NCBI GenBank assembly: GCA_029624675.1
Contig: JARSSP010000060.1
Coordinates: 1 to 64,000 of the forward strand
Reading direction: 5' to 3'
Origin: Candidatus Contendibacter sp.
GTDB lineage: Bacteria > Pseudomonadota > Gammaproteobacteria > Competibacterales > Competibacteraceae
Length of the DNA: 64,000 bases
The translations under genes were made by a program, and so were the position numbers. Below, one piece after another: positions 51,172 to 58,788 of this stretch. The notes under the pieces are model-generated. The model did not search any database. It was not told the DNA's origin and saw only the letters and a list, made by a program, of their open reading frames with translations. How positions within the stretch are numbered: position 1 is the stretch's first letter; every line of letters begins with the position of its first letter.

Positions 51172-52700
51172 GGCGACCCGATCCCCGGCACGACCGCCCG
51201 GCCGATCCCCGCCACGTCCACCGGGCAGAATACGGCCATGCCGAGCAGAAACGAGCCCAGGGCCAGCGCCAGCACGGCCGCCTGCTGATAGCAGGGAACG
51301 CTCGCCTTCGGGGTCCAGCCTTCGGGCGCGGGCGCCAGCGCGCGCACGACGACGATGAAGACGTAGGCGCTGGTGAGCAGGCCCCCCACCAGCATCACCA
51401 GCGCCCACCACCACTGCGCGGTCGTGATGGCCGCCGAGACCAGCAGCCACTTGGCGAGAAATCCTCCCGAGGGGGGTAGCCCGATCAGCGAAGCGCCGCC
51501 GAGCGCGAAGGCGACCAGGGTCATCGGCAACGCCCGCGCCACACCGCGCAAATCGGCGATGCGATCGTGGCCGAGCGTCGTGTAGACGAGTCCCGCGGCC
51601 ATGAACATTGCCGCCTTCGCGGTAGCGTGAGAGATCGCCTGCAACAGACCGCCGTTCACGGCCGCCGCGTCGTCGAGCTGGGCGGCGGCGAGCCCGGCCG
51701 CGAGCGGGAACATCAGGAACAGATAGCCGATCTGCGCGACCGTCGAGTACGCGATCAGCAGCTTGAGCCGCGCCTGCCGGAGCGCGACGATGTTGCCGAC
51801 CAGAATGGCCGCCGCGCCGAGCGCCGCCAGCGTCTGCGCCGACGGCACCGTCACCACGCCCGCGAAGACGTCGAGCCAGAGCCGCACGGCGAGAAACCAG
51901 GAGCCCTTGATCACCAGACCCGACAGCACGGCGCTCGCCGCCGCCGGCGCGCCCGCGTGCGCCGGCGGCAGCCAGAGATGCAAGGGAAACAGGGCGGTCT
52001 TGGCCAGCAGCCCCACCGTCATCAGCGCGGCGGCGGCCCAGGCGACGGGTTCGGGGTGGACCCGCGTGGCGAGCAGCAAAATATCCAGCGTGCCATACGC
52101 GCCGTACAGCAGCACCGCCCCCAGCAGATAGAGCACCGAGCCGAACAGGGCGTACAACAGATACCGCAGCGCTGAACGCAAGGTCTCCGGGCTGCCGCCG
52201 AGGCTGACCAGCGGCACGCCCGCGAAGGTCAGGAGTTCCAGCGCGACGTACAGCGTGAAGAGATCTCCGCTGACGAACACCAGGTTCAGCGATCCCCACA
52301 CGGCGAGCAGCAGCAGCCAGAACAGCAGCGGCGCGCGCGCCTCGCGCACGCCCGGGGGCGTGCCGAAGTCGGCCCGTGCGTACGCGCCGATGCCGCCGAT
52401 CACCACCGCGACGGCCAGCAGCATGACCACGGCCAGGCCGTCGGCGCGCAACGCGACGCCCAGCGGCGGCGCCCAGCCGCCCAGCAGGTAGACCACGGCA
52501 GCGCCGGATCGCACCAGCGCATCGGCGATGGCGATGGCGATGGCGAGTCCGGCCACGAGGATCGCGAGCGCCACCCGCCGGGTGCCGCGGCCGCCGAGGA
52601 CCATGCCGGCCAGCATCCCGACAAACGGGACCAGCACCGCCAGCACCAGCAGCAGCCCGCCGGGGGTCGTCACGTCCGGGGTCGAGAGGGAATGCGGCAT
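51168..52700 (-). CDS. mrpD: Na+/H+ antiporter subunit MrpD-like
   Basis: A 510-residue NuoL/M/N-type subunit. Conserved lysines lie in LMTVGLLAKTALFPLHLWLPPAHAGAPAAASAVLSGLVIKGSWFL, with LLIAYSTVAQIGYLFLMFPL and GLPPSGGFLAKWLL after it. It overlaps the next gene by 4 nt. Upstream, a 68-nt gap with an inverted repeat separates it from mrpC. With its neighbour it would form the two large antiporter subunits of the module. Confidence 0.93.
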   Translation of the reverse strand: MPHSLSTPDVTTPGGLLLVLAVLVPFVGMLAGMVLGGRGTRRVALAILVAGLAIAIAIADALVRSGAAVVYLLGGWAPPLGVALRADGLAVVMLLAVAVVIGGIGAYARADFGTPPGVREARAPLLFWLLLLAVWGSLNLVFVSGDLFTLYVALELLTFAGVPLVSLGGSPETLRSALRYLLYALFGSVLYLLGAVLLYGAYGTLDILLLATRVHPEPVAWAAAALMTVGLLAKTALFPLHLWLPPAHAGAPAAASAVLSGLVIKGSWFLAVRLWLDVFAGVVTVPSAQTLAALGAAAILVGNIVALRQARLKLLIAYSTVAQIGYLFLMFPLAAGLAAAQLDDAAAVNGGLLQAISHATAKAAMFMAAGLVYTTLGHDRIADLRGVARALPMTLVAFALGGASLIGLPPSGGFLAKWLLVSAAITTAQWWWALVMLVGGLLTSAYVFIVVVRALAPAPEGWTPKASVPCYQQAAVLALALGSFLLGMAVFCPVDVAGIGRAVVPGIGSP

Positions 52701-52715
52701 CGTAATCGTTCAGTT

Positions 52716-52743
52716 CCCTCTCCCCCTGTCAAGGGGGAGAGGG
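52716..52743. repeat. dispersed inverted repeat inside the mrp operon
   Basis: CCCTCTCCCCCT (52716-52727) and AGGGGGAGAGGG (52732-52743) are exact complements, followed by CTAGGGTGAGGGGG. A second copy of this repeat type is at 62190-62215. It sits between mrpC and mrpD, so it is transcribed and could act as an mRNA-stability or attenuation element. Confidence 0.8.
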
Positions 52744-52768
52744 CTAGGGTGAGGGGGTTACGCGGCAT

Positions 52769-53110
52769 CTAGGCATCCGGGGGTTCGACCGGCGCCCTGG
52801 CCGGGGCATCCGGGGCCAGCGTGACCGAGCCCGCTTCGTCGAACAGTCGCTGCACCAGCGCGACGGCGAGCGCGGTCGCCGAGAAGGCGACGACGATGCC
52901 GGTGATCAGCAGCGCCTGCGGCACCGGATCGCCGCCCATCCCGACGGTCGCGCCCCGGCGCGCGATGGCGCCGAAAAGCAGGAACACCCCGCTGCCGATC
53001 AGGTTGAAGGCGAGGATCTTGCGCAGCGGCTGCGGGTTGACGATCAGGCCGTACAGGCCGACGCCGACGAGCGCCACGGCGCACAGTCCAAACAGGGTCG
53101 GCGTGTTCAC
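52769..53110 (-). CDS. mrpC: Mrp antiporter subunit C (NuoK-like)
   Basis: 113 residues, three helices (ALVGVGLYGLIVN, LIGSGVFLLFGAIA, QALLITGIVVAFSATALAVALV). The NuoK/MrpC signature NLIGSGVFLL and TGIVVAFSATALA is present. Its start overlaps the upstream stop by 4 nt (53107-53110). A 15-residue acidic/Pro tail ends it. Confidence 0.93.
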   Translation of the reverse strand: MNTPTLFGLCAVALVGVGLYGLIVNPQPLRKILAFNLIGSGVFLLFGAIARRGATVGMGGDPVPQALLITGIVVAFSATALAVALVQRLFDEAGSVTLAPDAPARAPVEPPDA

Positions 53111-54054
53111 TGGAGGGGCATCCGTTGCGGCGCACCGGCCACCAGCAGGGCCAGCGTCAGCACGAGCGTGGGCATCAGCGCGATCTCGATGGCGACGATC
53201 AGCGGTTTCGCATAGCCCTCCGGATAGGCGAGGACCGCTCCCGCGGTGATAGCGCCCGCGAAGCCGATCGCGATGAACACCAGCGGTCCGATCACGAGCA
53301 AAATCCGCAACCAGGTTCGGCTAATCGGCGGCGTGTCGGCGAGACCGGCCCAGATGACCAGCAGCCACATGGCCGCCAGAATCGTGGCGCCCTGGAACTT
53401 GCCGCCGGGAAGATCCGCCCCAATCCAGAAGATATAGAGACCCACGATGATCCCGATCGGCGGCAGGAGCCGGGCGAGATAGGCCAGGACGCCGTCGGGA
53501 TCGACAAGGCGCCGTGGTCCCGGACAGCCGCCCCAGGCTCGGTCGGGCGCCAGCGACCACACGCCGAGCAGCGCCAGCAGCACCACGATGGCTTCGAGCA
53601 GCGTGTCCATGGCGCGAAACGCGAGCAATACCGCGGTGACTGGATTGCCGACCCCGGTCATGGCCAGGCTGGCGGTGGCGGCGGGGGCGAGCGTGGGCGC
53701 GGGATCGGGCAGCGCCAGGACGCCGATGGCAAGTGCAGCCGTGACGGTGACGGCCAGGATCGCGGCGAGCATCCGGGTGAGGGCGCCGGGGTATTCGGCG
53801 CGCGCCGCCGCCTCAGTCCCGCGCAGTCGGGCCGCGGCGCCGATCAGCAGGGCGCCGGTCAGACCGCCGCCGATCGCCGCCTCCGTGAGCGCCACATCCG
53901 GCGCGGCGAGGCGTATCCAGACCAACGCCAGCAACAACCCGTAGGCCACGAAGCCAATCACCGCACCGAAGGTGTCGCGCACGGCGATGATCCACCCGGC
54001 CACCGCCAGGACGAGCAGGGCCAGGCTGATGTCGACCGCCAGAGCCAGGGTCAT
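53107..54054 (-). CDS. Mrp/Mbh fused subunit (MrpA C-terminus-like + MrpB)
   Basis: A 315-residue membrane protein. The first 90 residues are a DUF4040/MbhD-like domain (GWIIAVRDTFGAVIGFVAYGLLLALVWIRLAAPDVALTEAAIG). The middle resembles MbhE (AMDTLLEAIVVLLALLGVWSL). The C-terminal 130 residues are an MnhB/MrpB domain (LLPPIGIIVGLYIFWIGADLPGGKFQGATILAAMWLLV). In Bacillus Mrp these regions are the MrpA C terminus and MrpB; here they are one chain without the large MrpA N terminus. Overlaps of 4 nt on both sides show coupled translation. Confidence 0.85.
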   Translation of the reverse strand: MTLALAVDISLALLVLAVAGWIIAVRDTFGAVIGFVAYGLLLALVWIRLAAPDVALTEAAIGGGLTGALLIGAAARLRGTEAAARAEYPGALTRMLAAILAVTVTAALAIGVLALPDPAPTLAPAATASLAMTGVGNPVTAVLLAFRAMDTLLEAIVVLLALLGVWSLAPDRAWGGCPGPRRLVDPDGVLAYLARLLPPIGIIVGLYIFWIGADLPGGKFQGATILAAMWLLVIWAGLADTPPISRTWLRILLVIGPLVFIAIGFAGAITAGAVLAYPEGYAKPLIVAIEIALMPTLVLTLALLVAGAPQRMPLQ

Positions 54055-54344
54055 GGGGTCGGCCGTTCGCGCCGCGCCACGCGCGCCATAAGCTGGCCGA
54101 CCGTCGCCCCGGCCAGCAGGGCGAACAGCCAGATCGCGATCAGCTTGATGACGTCGAACGGCTGCTGGGCCTGCGGTAGCAGGCCCAGCACCACCAGGCC
54201 GAGACCCAGGTTATCCGCCTTGGTCAGCGCGTGCAGGCGAGTGAGCGTGTCAGGAAAGCGCAGCAGCCCGACCGTACCGGCGAGGAAAAAGAAGGCGCCG
54301 GCCGAGACCGCAACGATCGTGAAAATGTCCAGGACGAGGCTCAT
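54051..54344 (-). CDS. mrpG: Mrp antiporter subunit G
   Basis: 97 residues, three helices. The signature LDIFTIVAVSAGAFFFLAGTVGLLRFPDTLTRLHALTKADNLGLGLVVLGL is the MnhG/MrpG pattern. It overlaps its neighbours by 4 nt on both sides. Confidence 0.94.
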   Translation of the reverse strand: MSLVLDIFTIVAVSAGAFFFLAGTVGLLRFPDTLTRLHALTKADNLGLGLVVLGLLPQAQQPFDVIKLIAIWLFALLAGATVGQLMARVARRERPTP

Positions 54345-54634
54345 GGACTGTTCGTCTCCTTGGGGTCGTCGCCCTCCGAAGAGGAGGCGCTCCGCACGAA
54401 GGCCACCGAGGCGAAGGCGGCCAGCAACGCCAGGGTCAGCGCCACATCGAGCACTGCCCGGGCTTCGGTGGCCACGCCCAGCAGCAGCAGCGCCGCGATG
54501 CCGCCGGTGCCGAACAATTGCGTCGCCATCATCCGATCCGCGTCCTCCGGCCCGCGCAGGATACGGACCAGGCCCAGGGCCACCATTGCCAGCACGAAGG
54601 CGGCGGCGGCGAGCAGAAAGTCAAGTATCGTCAT
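54341..54634 (-). CDS. mrpF: Mrp antiporter subunit F
   Basis: 97 residues from ATG 54634 (MTILDFLLAAAAFVLAMVALGLVRILRGPEDADRMMATQL). The GPEDADRM motif between helices 1 and 2 is the MnhF signature. Its start lies inside the end of mrpE (14-nt overlap). Confidence 0.94.
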   Translation of the reverse strand: MTILDFLLAAAAFVLAMVALGLVRILRGPEDADRMMATQLFGTGGIAALLLLGVATEARAVLDVALTLALLAAFASVAFVRSASSSEGDDPKETNSP

Positions 54635-55112
54635 GCGTGCCACCCAGCGCCCGGATCAACAGTCCCTCGTCGATGGCGAGTTGCACCGCCACCGGTTGTT
54701 CGACATCGAGGCAATGATAGAGGAGCGCGCCGTGGTCGACGCCGGCCGGCAACGTGCCCGGCAGCACGCTCGTCAGCGCGCCGAATGTATTGCAGGCTGG
54801 GCCGGGGGGGAGGCGCACCGGATAGACGACGAATCCCGGTCGCAACGGCAGCCGCACGGACAGCGCCCGCCGGGCGACATCCACGCCTCCCATGATGGAC
54901 TCCTGCCCAAAGCGCAGCGCGAGCCTGGCCAAGGCAGCGTACCGCAACCGGCCACCGCCGGGCGGCAACAGGCGCAGGCTGGTCCAGGTCGCGGCGGCGG
55001 CGGCGCAGAGCCCAGCCACCAGATCGGCCGGATTGGGGCCGATCAGCAGCAGCCAGAAGCCGAAGAAACCCGCCCCTCGGGCCATTGCGGCGCGCATGAA
55101 AATGGTTCTCAT
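54621..55112 (-). CDS. mrpE: Mrp antiporter subunit E
   Basis: 163 residues from ATG 55112 (MRTIFMRAAMARGAGFFGFWLLLIGPNPADLVAGLCAAAAATWTSLRL). An MnhE domain with two N-terminal helices and a cytoplasmic region with ADLVAGLCAAAAA and SVLPGTLPAG. It begins the operon order E-F-G-(AB)-C-D-D'. The first 22 codons of the longer frame (to 55178) overlap the mobile-repeat region and are not conserved. Confidence 0.9.
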   Translation of the reverse strand: MRTIFMRAAMARGAGFFGFWLLLIGPNPADLVAGLCAAAAATWTSLRLLPPGGGRLRYAALARLALRFGQESIMGGVDVARRALSVRLPLRPGFVVYPVRLPPGPACNTFGALTSVLPGTLPAGVDHGALLYHCLDVEQPVAVQLAIDEGLLIRALGGTHDDT

Positions 55113-55151
55113 CGGCTTCCCTCCAGCAAGGGGGCATTTTGTCATTGTTAA

Positions 55152-55384
55152 GAGGCTGTCAAAAAACGGCTTTCGCAAAATCAGAGTGTTATGGGTGTAG
55201 GAGCCTGCTTGCGGGCGATTTCGGCGGGCTATCAGCTCCTACAATCAATCACTTGGTTTTTAGACGGCTTCTAACTGATCGTAGGAGCGAGATTACTCGC
55301 GAGATGAAAGTCAGCCATCGCGACCAAAGCCACTCCCACATACAAGCCATTGATTTAATAATATTCAATTTTTGGACAGCTTGT
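55152..55384. mobile_element. mosaic of MITE-like ends and REP-type repeats
   Basis: 55152-55272 is a MITE-like unit: left end GAGGCTGTCAAAAAACGG (55152-55169) is an imperfect inverted copy of the right end, whose last 30 nt (55243-55272) match 19352-19381 at 27/30. Inside and beside it are REP-type units: GTAGGAGC on + at 55198, its complement at 55235-55242, and GTAGGAGCGAGATTACTCGC at 55281-55300. A third, diverged end copy (CAATTTTTGGACAGCTTGT) lies at 55366-55384. No transposase is present. Confidence 0.6.
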
Positions 55385-56439
55385 AAGTCCGCATCCGGAG
55401 CCGCCACCTCGGCGATCTCCGGGCCGAGCAGGATGGCCAGGGGGCGGGTATGGGGATTCGCGTCCAGGGCGATGACGACGGCGGCGGTCAGGGGCACCGC
55501 GAGGAACATGCCCACGGTGCCGAACAGCCAGCCCCAGAACAAGAGCGAAATAAAGATCGCCAGGGTGGAGACCCCGAGCCCCTTCCCCATGATCCGGGGT
55601 TCGAGCACGTTCCCGATCCCGGTGTTGATGACCAGATAGCCGATGGCCACGAGCAGCGCCGTCCACGGACCGGTCTGGATCAGCGCGAGCAGGACCGGGG
55701 GGATCATCATCAGGATGTTGCCGAGCACGGGCACGAAATTCAGGAAGAACGCCAGCACCGCCCAGAGGATAGCGAAATCGATGCCGAAAATCCGCAGCAA
55801 AAGCCACACGCAAACCGCGGTGCCGAGGCTGGTCAGGGTCTTGATTTGCATGTAGCGGTTGACGGTGTCCAGCAGCCGCTTCAGGCGCGCCTCGCCCTCT
55901 TCGGTCACATGAAAGGCCGCCCGCAACTTGGCGGGGATCGCGGGCGCCTCGAGCAGGATAAAGATCGTTAAAAGCAGGACCAGGAAACCCAGCGCGAAGA
56001 TGCCGCTGGCGTTGGACAGGAACAGCCTGGCGCCGTGAGCCAGCATATCCGGATTCAGCAGGTCCGGTATCGCCTCGCTGGAACCACTGGCGCCCACGCC
56101 CTCCAACCAGCCGCCGAATTGGTGGCTGAACGTCATGAACCGCTCTTGATAGGTTGGCAGGCGGTCCCTGAATCCTTCCACGGCCCCGGTGGTCACCAGC
56201 ACGAGCAGGCTGCCGACATCGAGCAGGACGAAGGCAATCGCCATCAGGGCGCCCCACTTCGGAATCCCGCGACCGCGCATCCAACGCAGCATCGGGGTCG
56301 TCACGATGGCGACGAATACCGCGAGCAGGATGGGCGCCAGGATCGATGCGGCGGACTGAAGGACGGTCACCACCAGGGCGAAGGCCCCGGCGACGAGCAG
56401 GCCGCGGGCCGGGGCGCTGAAGGCGTGGTTGGATGTCAT
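55249..56439 (-). CDS. AI-2E family transporter-like membrane protein, altered C terminus
   Basis: 396 residues from ATG 56439 (MTSNHAFSAPARGLLVAGAFALVVTVLQS; GGAGAG upstream). It has an AI-2E/TqsA/PerM-type topology, about seven helices, with the WAVLAFFLNFVPVLGNILMMIPPVLLALI core. Members export autoinducer-2 or act as antiporters. The last 45 residues (after PDADLQ) are encoded by the repeat mosaic and end in a basic SRVISLLRSVRSRLKTK tail, so the native end has been lost. It is 44 nt after the BrkB gene on the same strand. Confidence 0.88.
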   Translation of the reverse strand: MTSNHAFSAPARGLLVAGAFALVVTVLQSAASILAPILLAVFVAIVTTPMLRWMRGRGIPKWGALMAIAFVLLDVGSLLVLVTTGAVEGFRDRLPTYQERFMTFSHQFGGWLEGVGASGSSEAIPDLLNPDMLAHGARLFLSNASGIFALGFLVLLLTIFILLEAPAIPAKLRAAFHVTEEGEARLKRLLDTVNRYMQIKTLTSLGTAVCVWLLLRIFGIDFAILWAVLAFFLNFVPVLGNILMMIPPVLLALIQTGPWTALLVAIGYLVINTGIGNVLEPRIMGKGLGVSTLAIFISLLFWGWLFGTVGMFLAVPLTAAVVIALDANPHTRPLAILLGPEIAEVAAPDADLQAVQKLNIIKSMACMWEWLWSRWLTFISRVISLLRSVRSRLKTK

Positions 56440-56483
56440 GGGTTGCTCTCCGCTGGATAGTTCTTGGGCCGGGAGGGAGTGGC

Positions 56484-57377
56484 TCATTGGGGTGCGGGAA
56501 ATACGGCGGCGGCGACCGGTAACGGTTGTCCTTTGCGCGAACCGAACCGGTGGGAGTAAACCCAGGTGAATTCCGCGCCGAACAGGAAAATCTGCGCGGA
56601 GTAGTAAACCCACAGCAGCACCACGACGAGGGATGCGGCGGCCCCGAAGGCGGACGAGATGCCGGTCCTTCCGATGTAGGCGCTGATCAGAAATTTGCCG
56701 GCGAGGAACAGCAGCGAGGTGACCACCGCGCCGACCCAGACATCGCTCCAATCGATCCGCGCCCGGGGCATCGTCTTGTAGATCATCGCGAATACCACGG
56801 TCGGCAGCACGACGCCGAGAGTCAGTTCGATCGTGTTCACGAGGGTTGCCCATTCGCCGAACAGCGGATTCCAATACCGGTTCAATACGGCCAGGCCGGC
56901 GCTGAACGCCAGCGGCACCATGAACAGGAAGCCGATTCCGAGGACCATCCCGAAGGACAGCAACCGGGCGTGCAGCAGTCTCCACAAGCCGGAGTGTCCA
57001 GTCCTTGCCGGCGCCCGCCAGATGCGATCGAGAGCGTCCTGCAATTCGCCGAAGACGGACGTCGCGCCAATGAAGAGAAAGATGAGGCCGAAGACGGAAG
57101 CCGGCACGCTGGTGGTTGGCTTGCCCGCGCTTTCGATGAGGCTCTGTACCGCCAGCGCCCCCTGGGCGCCGAGCATGTTGTCCAGTTGGTTGAAGATTTC
57201 CCCGCGAGCGGCGTCTTCGCCAAAAACCAACCCGGCGATCGAAATCACGATCAGCAACAGGGGGGTGATCGAGAACATCATGTAAAAGGCCAGTGCCGCG
57301 CCCATGCTTTGAGCGTAATCATGCACCCAATTGACAGCGGCGGCCTTGAACAAATCCGGGATAGCCTGGTAACTCAT
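56484..57377 (-). CDS. YihY/BrkB family inner-membrane protein
   Basis: A 297-residue protein with about six membrane helices. The YihY signature is present: MGAALAFYMMFSITPLLLIVISIAG at the N terminus, then LIFLFIGATSVFGELQDALDRIW, and SAFGAAASLVVVLLWVYYSAQIFLFGAEF at the C terminus. Often mis-called ribonuclease BN. Function is uncertain, with export or resistance roles proposed. It leads the minus-strand run that continues to the AI-2E and Mrp genes. Confidence 0.92.
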   Translation of the reverse strand: MSYQAIPDLFKAAAVNWVHDYAQSMGAALAFYMMFSITPLLLIVISIAGLVFGEDAARGEIFNQLDNMLGAQGALAVQSLIESAGKPTTSVPASVFGLIFLFIGATSVFGELQDALDRIWRAPARTGHSGLWRLLHARLLSFGMVLGIGFLFMVPLAFSAGLAVLNRYWNPLFGEWATLVNTIELTLGVVLPTVVFAMIYKTMPRARIDWSDVWVGAVVTSLLFLAGKFLISAYIGRTGISSAFGAAASLVVVLLWVYYSAQIFLFGAEFTWVYSHRFGSRKGQPLPVAAAVFPAPQ

Positions 57378-57542
57378 GTTCGCATTCCGCGGTGCTCCAT
57401 GAACTCTTGTATTGGATTCCGCTCACCCGCCAGCGCCGCGCGCACCCTGGGTGGCGGCGCCGCCCGCTACTTGTCAAAGTTTTACCGCAGCCGGCTTGGC
57501 GGTGGGCTATCAACATACTCACATTGTAATGAATAATTACCT

Positions 57543-57548
57543 ATAATA
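57543..57548 (+). promoter_or_regulatory. possible -10 box for the glutaminase transcript
   Basis: TATAAT at 57543-57548 in a locally AT-rich stretch, 115 nt before the glutaminase ATG. The -35 region at 17 nt upstream reads TCACAT, a poor match. The remaining 57378-57540 shows no gene. Confidence 0.35.
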
Positions 57549-57580
57549 ATAATCGAGAATCATAACCTTTGGAGGAACGA

Positions 57581-57622
57581 TGGAGCGATTCGCCCGCCGT
57601 AATTTGGTGGGCGCGGATTGAA
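57581..57622 (+). CDS. 13-codon possible leader peptide or gene remnant
   Basis: TTTGGAGGAACG precedes ATG at 57581, a strong ribosome binding site. The frame encodes MERFARRNLVGAD and stops at TGA 57620. It lies between the possible -10 box and glutaminase. It may be a regulatory leader peptide or the stump of a lost gene. Confidence 0.3.
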
Positions 57623-57663
57623 ACATTGAAGCAACAGAGTGATAGCGGCGAGGAGGCATCATA

Positions 57664-58668
57664 ATGTACACGCAACTCGATATCGACGAGGTGTCTGGAT
57701 CTTCCCCTGTTTCAACCGGCCATTTGCCGCCGGACGACGAGGTGGCGAAGCTAGTCACCGCGGCCTACGAACGCTACCAGTCCCTCGACGAAGGAAAGGT
57801 CGCGGACTACATACCGGCCCTGGCGCGCACGCCGCGCGAACTGTTCGGCGTTTGCGTGGTCGGGATCGAGGGTGGCACGTTCGCGGTGGGGGACACGGCG
57901 CATGAGTTCTCGATCCAGAGCATATCGAAGCCGTTCGTATTCGCGCTCGTTTGCCAGGCCGTGGGCAGCGAGGAAGCCCGCAGGAAAATCGGGGTGAACG
58001 CCACGGGGCTGCCGTTCAATTCGGTGATGGCGGTCGAACTGAACGCCGACCGGACCATGAACCCGATGGTGAACGCCGGAGCCATCGCTACCACCAGCCT
58101 GACGCCGGGCGCGACGGCCGATGCCAAATGGGAATTCATTCGGGAGGGCTTGTCCCGTTTCGCCGGCCGCCAGCTTTCCATCGACATGGAGGTGTACGAG
58201 TCGGAGGCGGCGACGAACCTGCGAAACCGTGGCATCGCCAAGCTGCTGGAAGGCTATGACCGCCTGTATTTCGATGCCCTCGAAGCGACGGATGTTTACA
58301 CCAAGCAGTGCTCCCTGAACGTGACGGTCAAGGACCTGGCGGTGATGGGCGCCACCCTGGCGGACGGCGGGGTCAATCCGCTCACCAAGGAGCGGGTGGT
58401 TGACGCAGCCATCGCCAAGCGCGTGCTGGCCGTGCTGGCCACCGCCGGCTTGTACGAGCGCTCCGGCGACTGGCTGTACGAGATCGGGCTGCCCGGCAAG
58501 AGCGGAGTGAGTGGTGGGATCGTCACCGTGTCGCCGGGGAAGGGCGGGCTCGGCACCTTCTCCCCGCTGCTCGACGGGGCGGGTAACAGCATCAAGGGCC
58601 AGCGCGTCACCAAGTTCCTGTCGGAACGACTGGGGCTCAATCTCTTCGCCTCGAAGCCGGCGGTTTGA
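57664..58668 (+). CDS. glsA: glutaminase (serine-dependent beta-lactamase fold)
   Basis: A 334-residue enzyme that hydrolyses glutamine to glutamate and ammonia. The Ser-Lys dyad is S86-x-x-K89 (QSISKPF). N-terminal MNPMVNAGAI and NATGLPFNS segments, the YESEAATNLRNRG helix and the C-terminal GKSGVSGGIVTVSPGKGGLGTFSPLLD glycine motif are all present. GAGGAGG lies 8 nt before the ATG. In enteric bacteria the homologue supports acid resistance by consuming protons with released ammonia. It heads the plus-strand run with the MFS and asparaginase genes. Confidence 0.95.
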   Translation: MYTQLDIDEVSGSSPVSTGHLPPDDEVAKLVTAAYERYQSLDEGKVADYIPALARTPRELFGVCVVGIEGGTFAVGDTAHEFSIQSISKPFVFALVCQAVGSEEARRKIGVNATGLPFNSVMAVELNADRTMNPMVNAGAIATTSLTPGATADAKWEFIREGLSRFAGRQLSIDMEVYESEAATNLRNRGIAKLLEGYDRLYFDALEATDVYTKQCSLNVTVKDLAVMGATLADGGVNPLTKERVVDAAIAKRVLAVLATAGLYERSGDWLYEIGLPGKSGVSGGIVTVSPGKGGLGTFSPLLDGAGNSIKGQRVTKFLSERLGLNLFASKPAV

Positions 58669-58788
58669 TCCGCGGGGCCGGCATCCGCCCTCGGTGCGCA
58701 ACAAGGTCGCCGGCGAGCGGCGGACGTGAGTCCGCTGTTTCCGAGCCGGCCAAAATCCAACCCAACCCAACTCTGGAGAATGAATGCC

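Noticed and set aside
51172..52299. Long upstream extension of the second MrpD-like frame
   Set aside because: The open frame continues upstream but encodes Arg-rich sequence inside mrpD in another frame. The ATG at 51171 with 4-nt overlap gives the conserved N terminus.
53125..54717. 530-codon open frame on the plus strand opposite mrp genes
   Set aside because: Low-complexity Arg/Gln-rich translation antisense to conserved, mutually overlapping membrane genes; it is a shadow frame.
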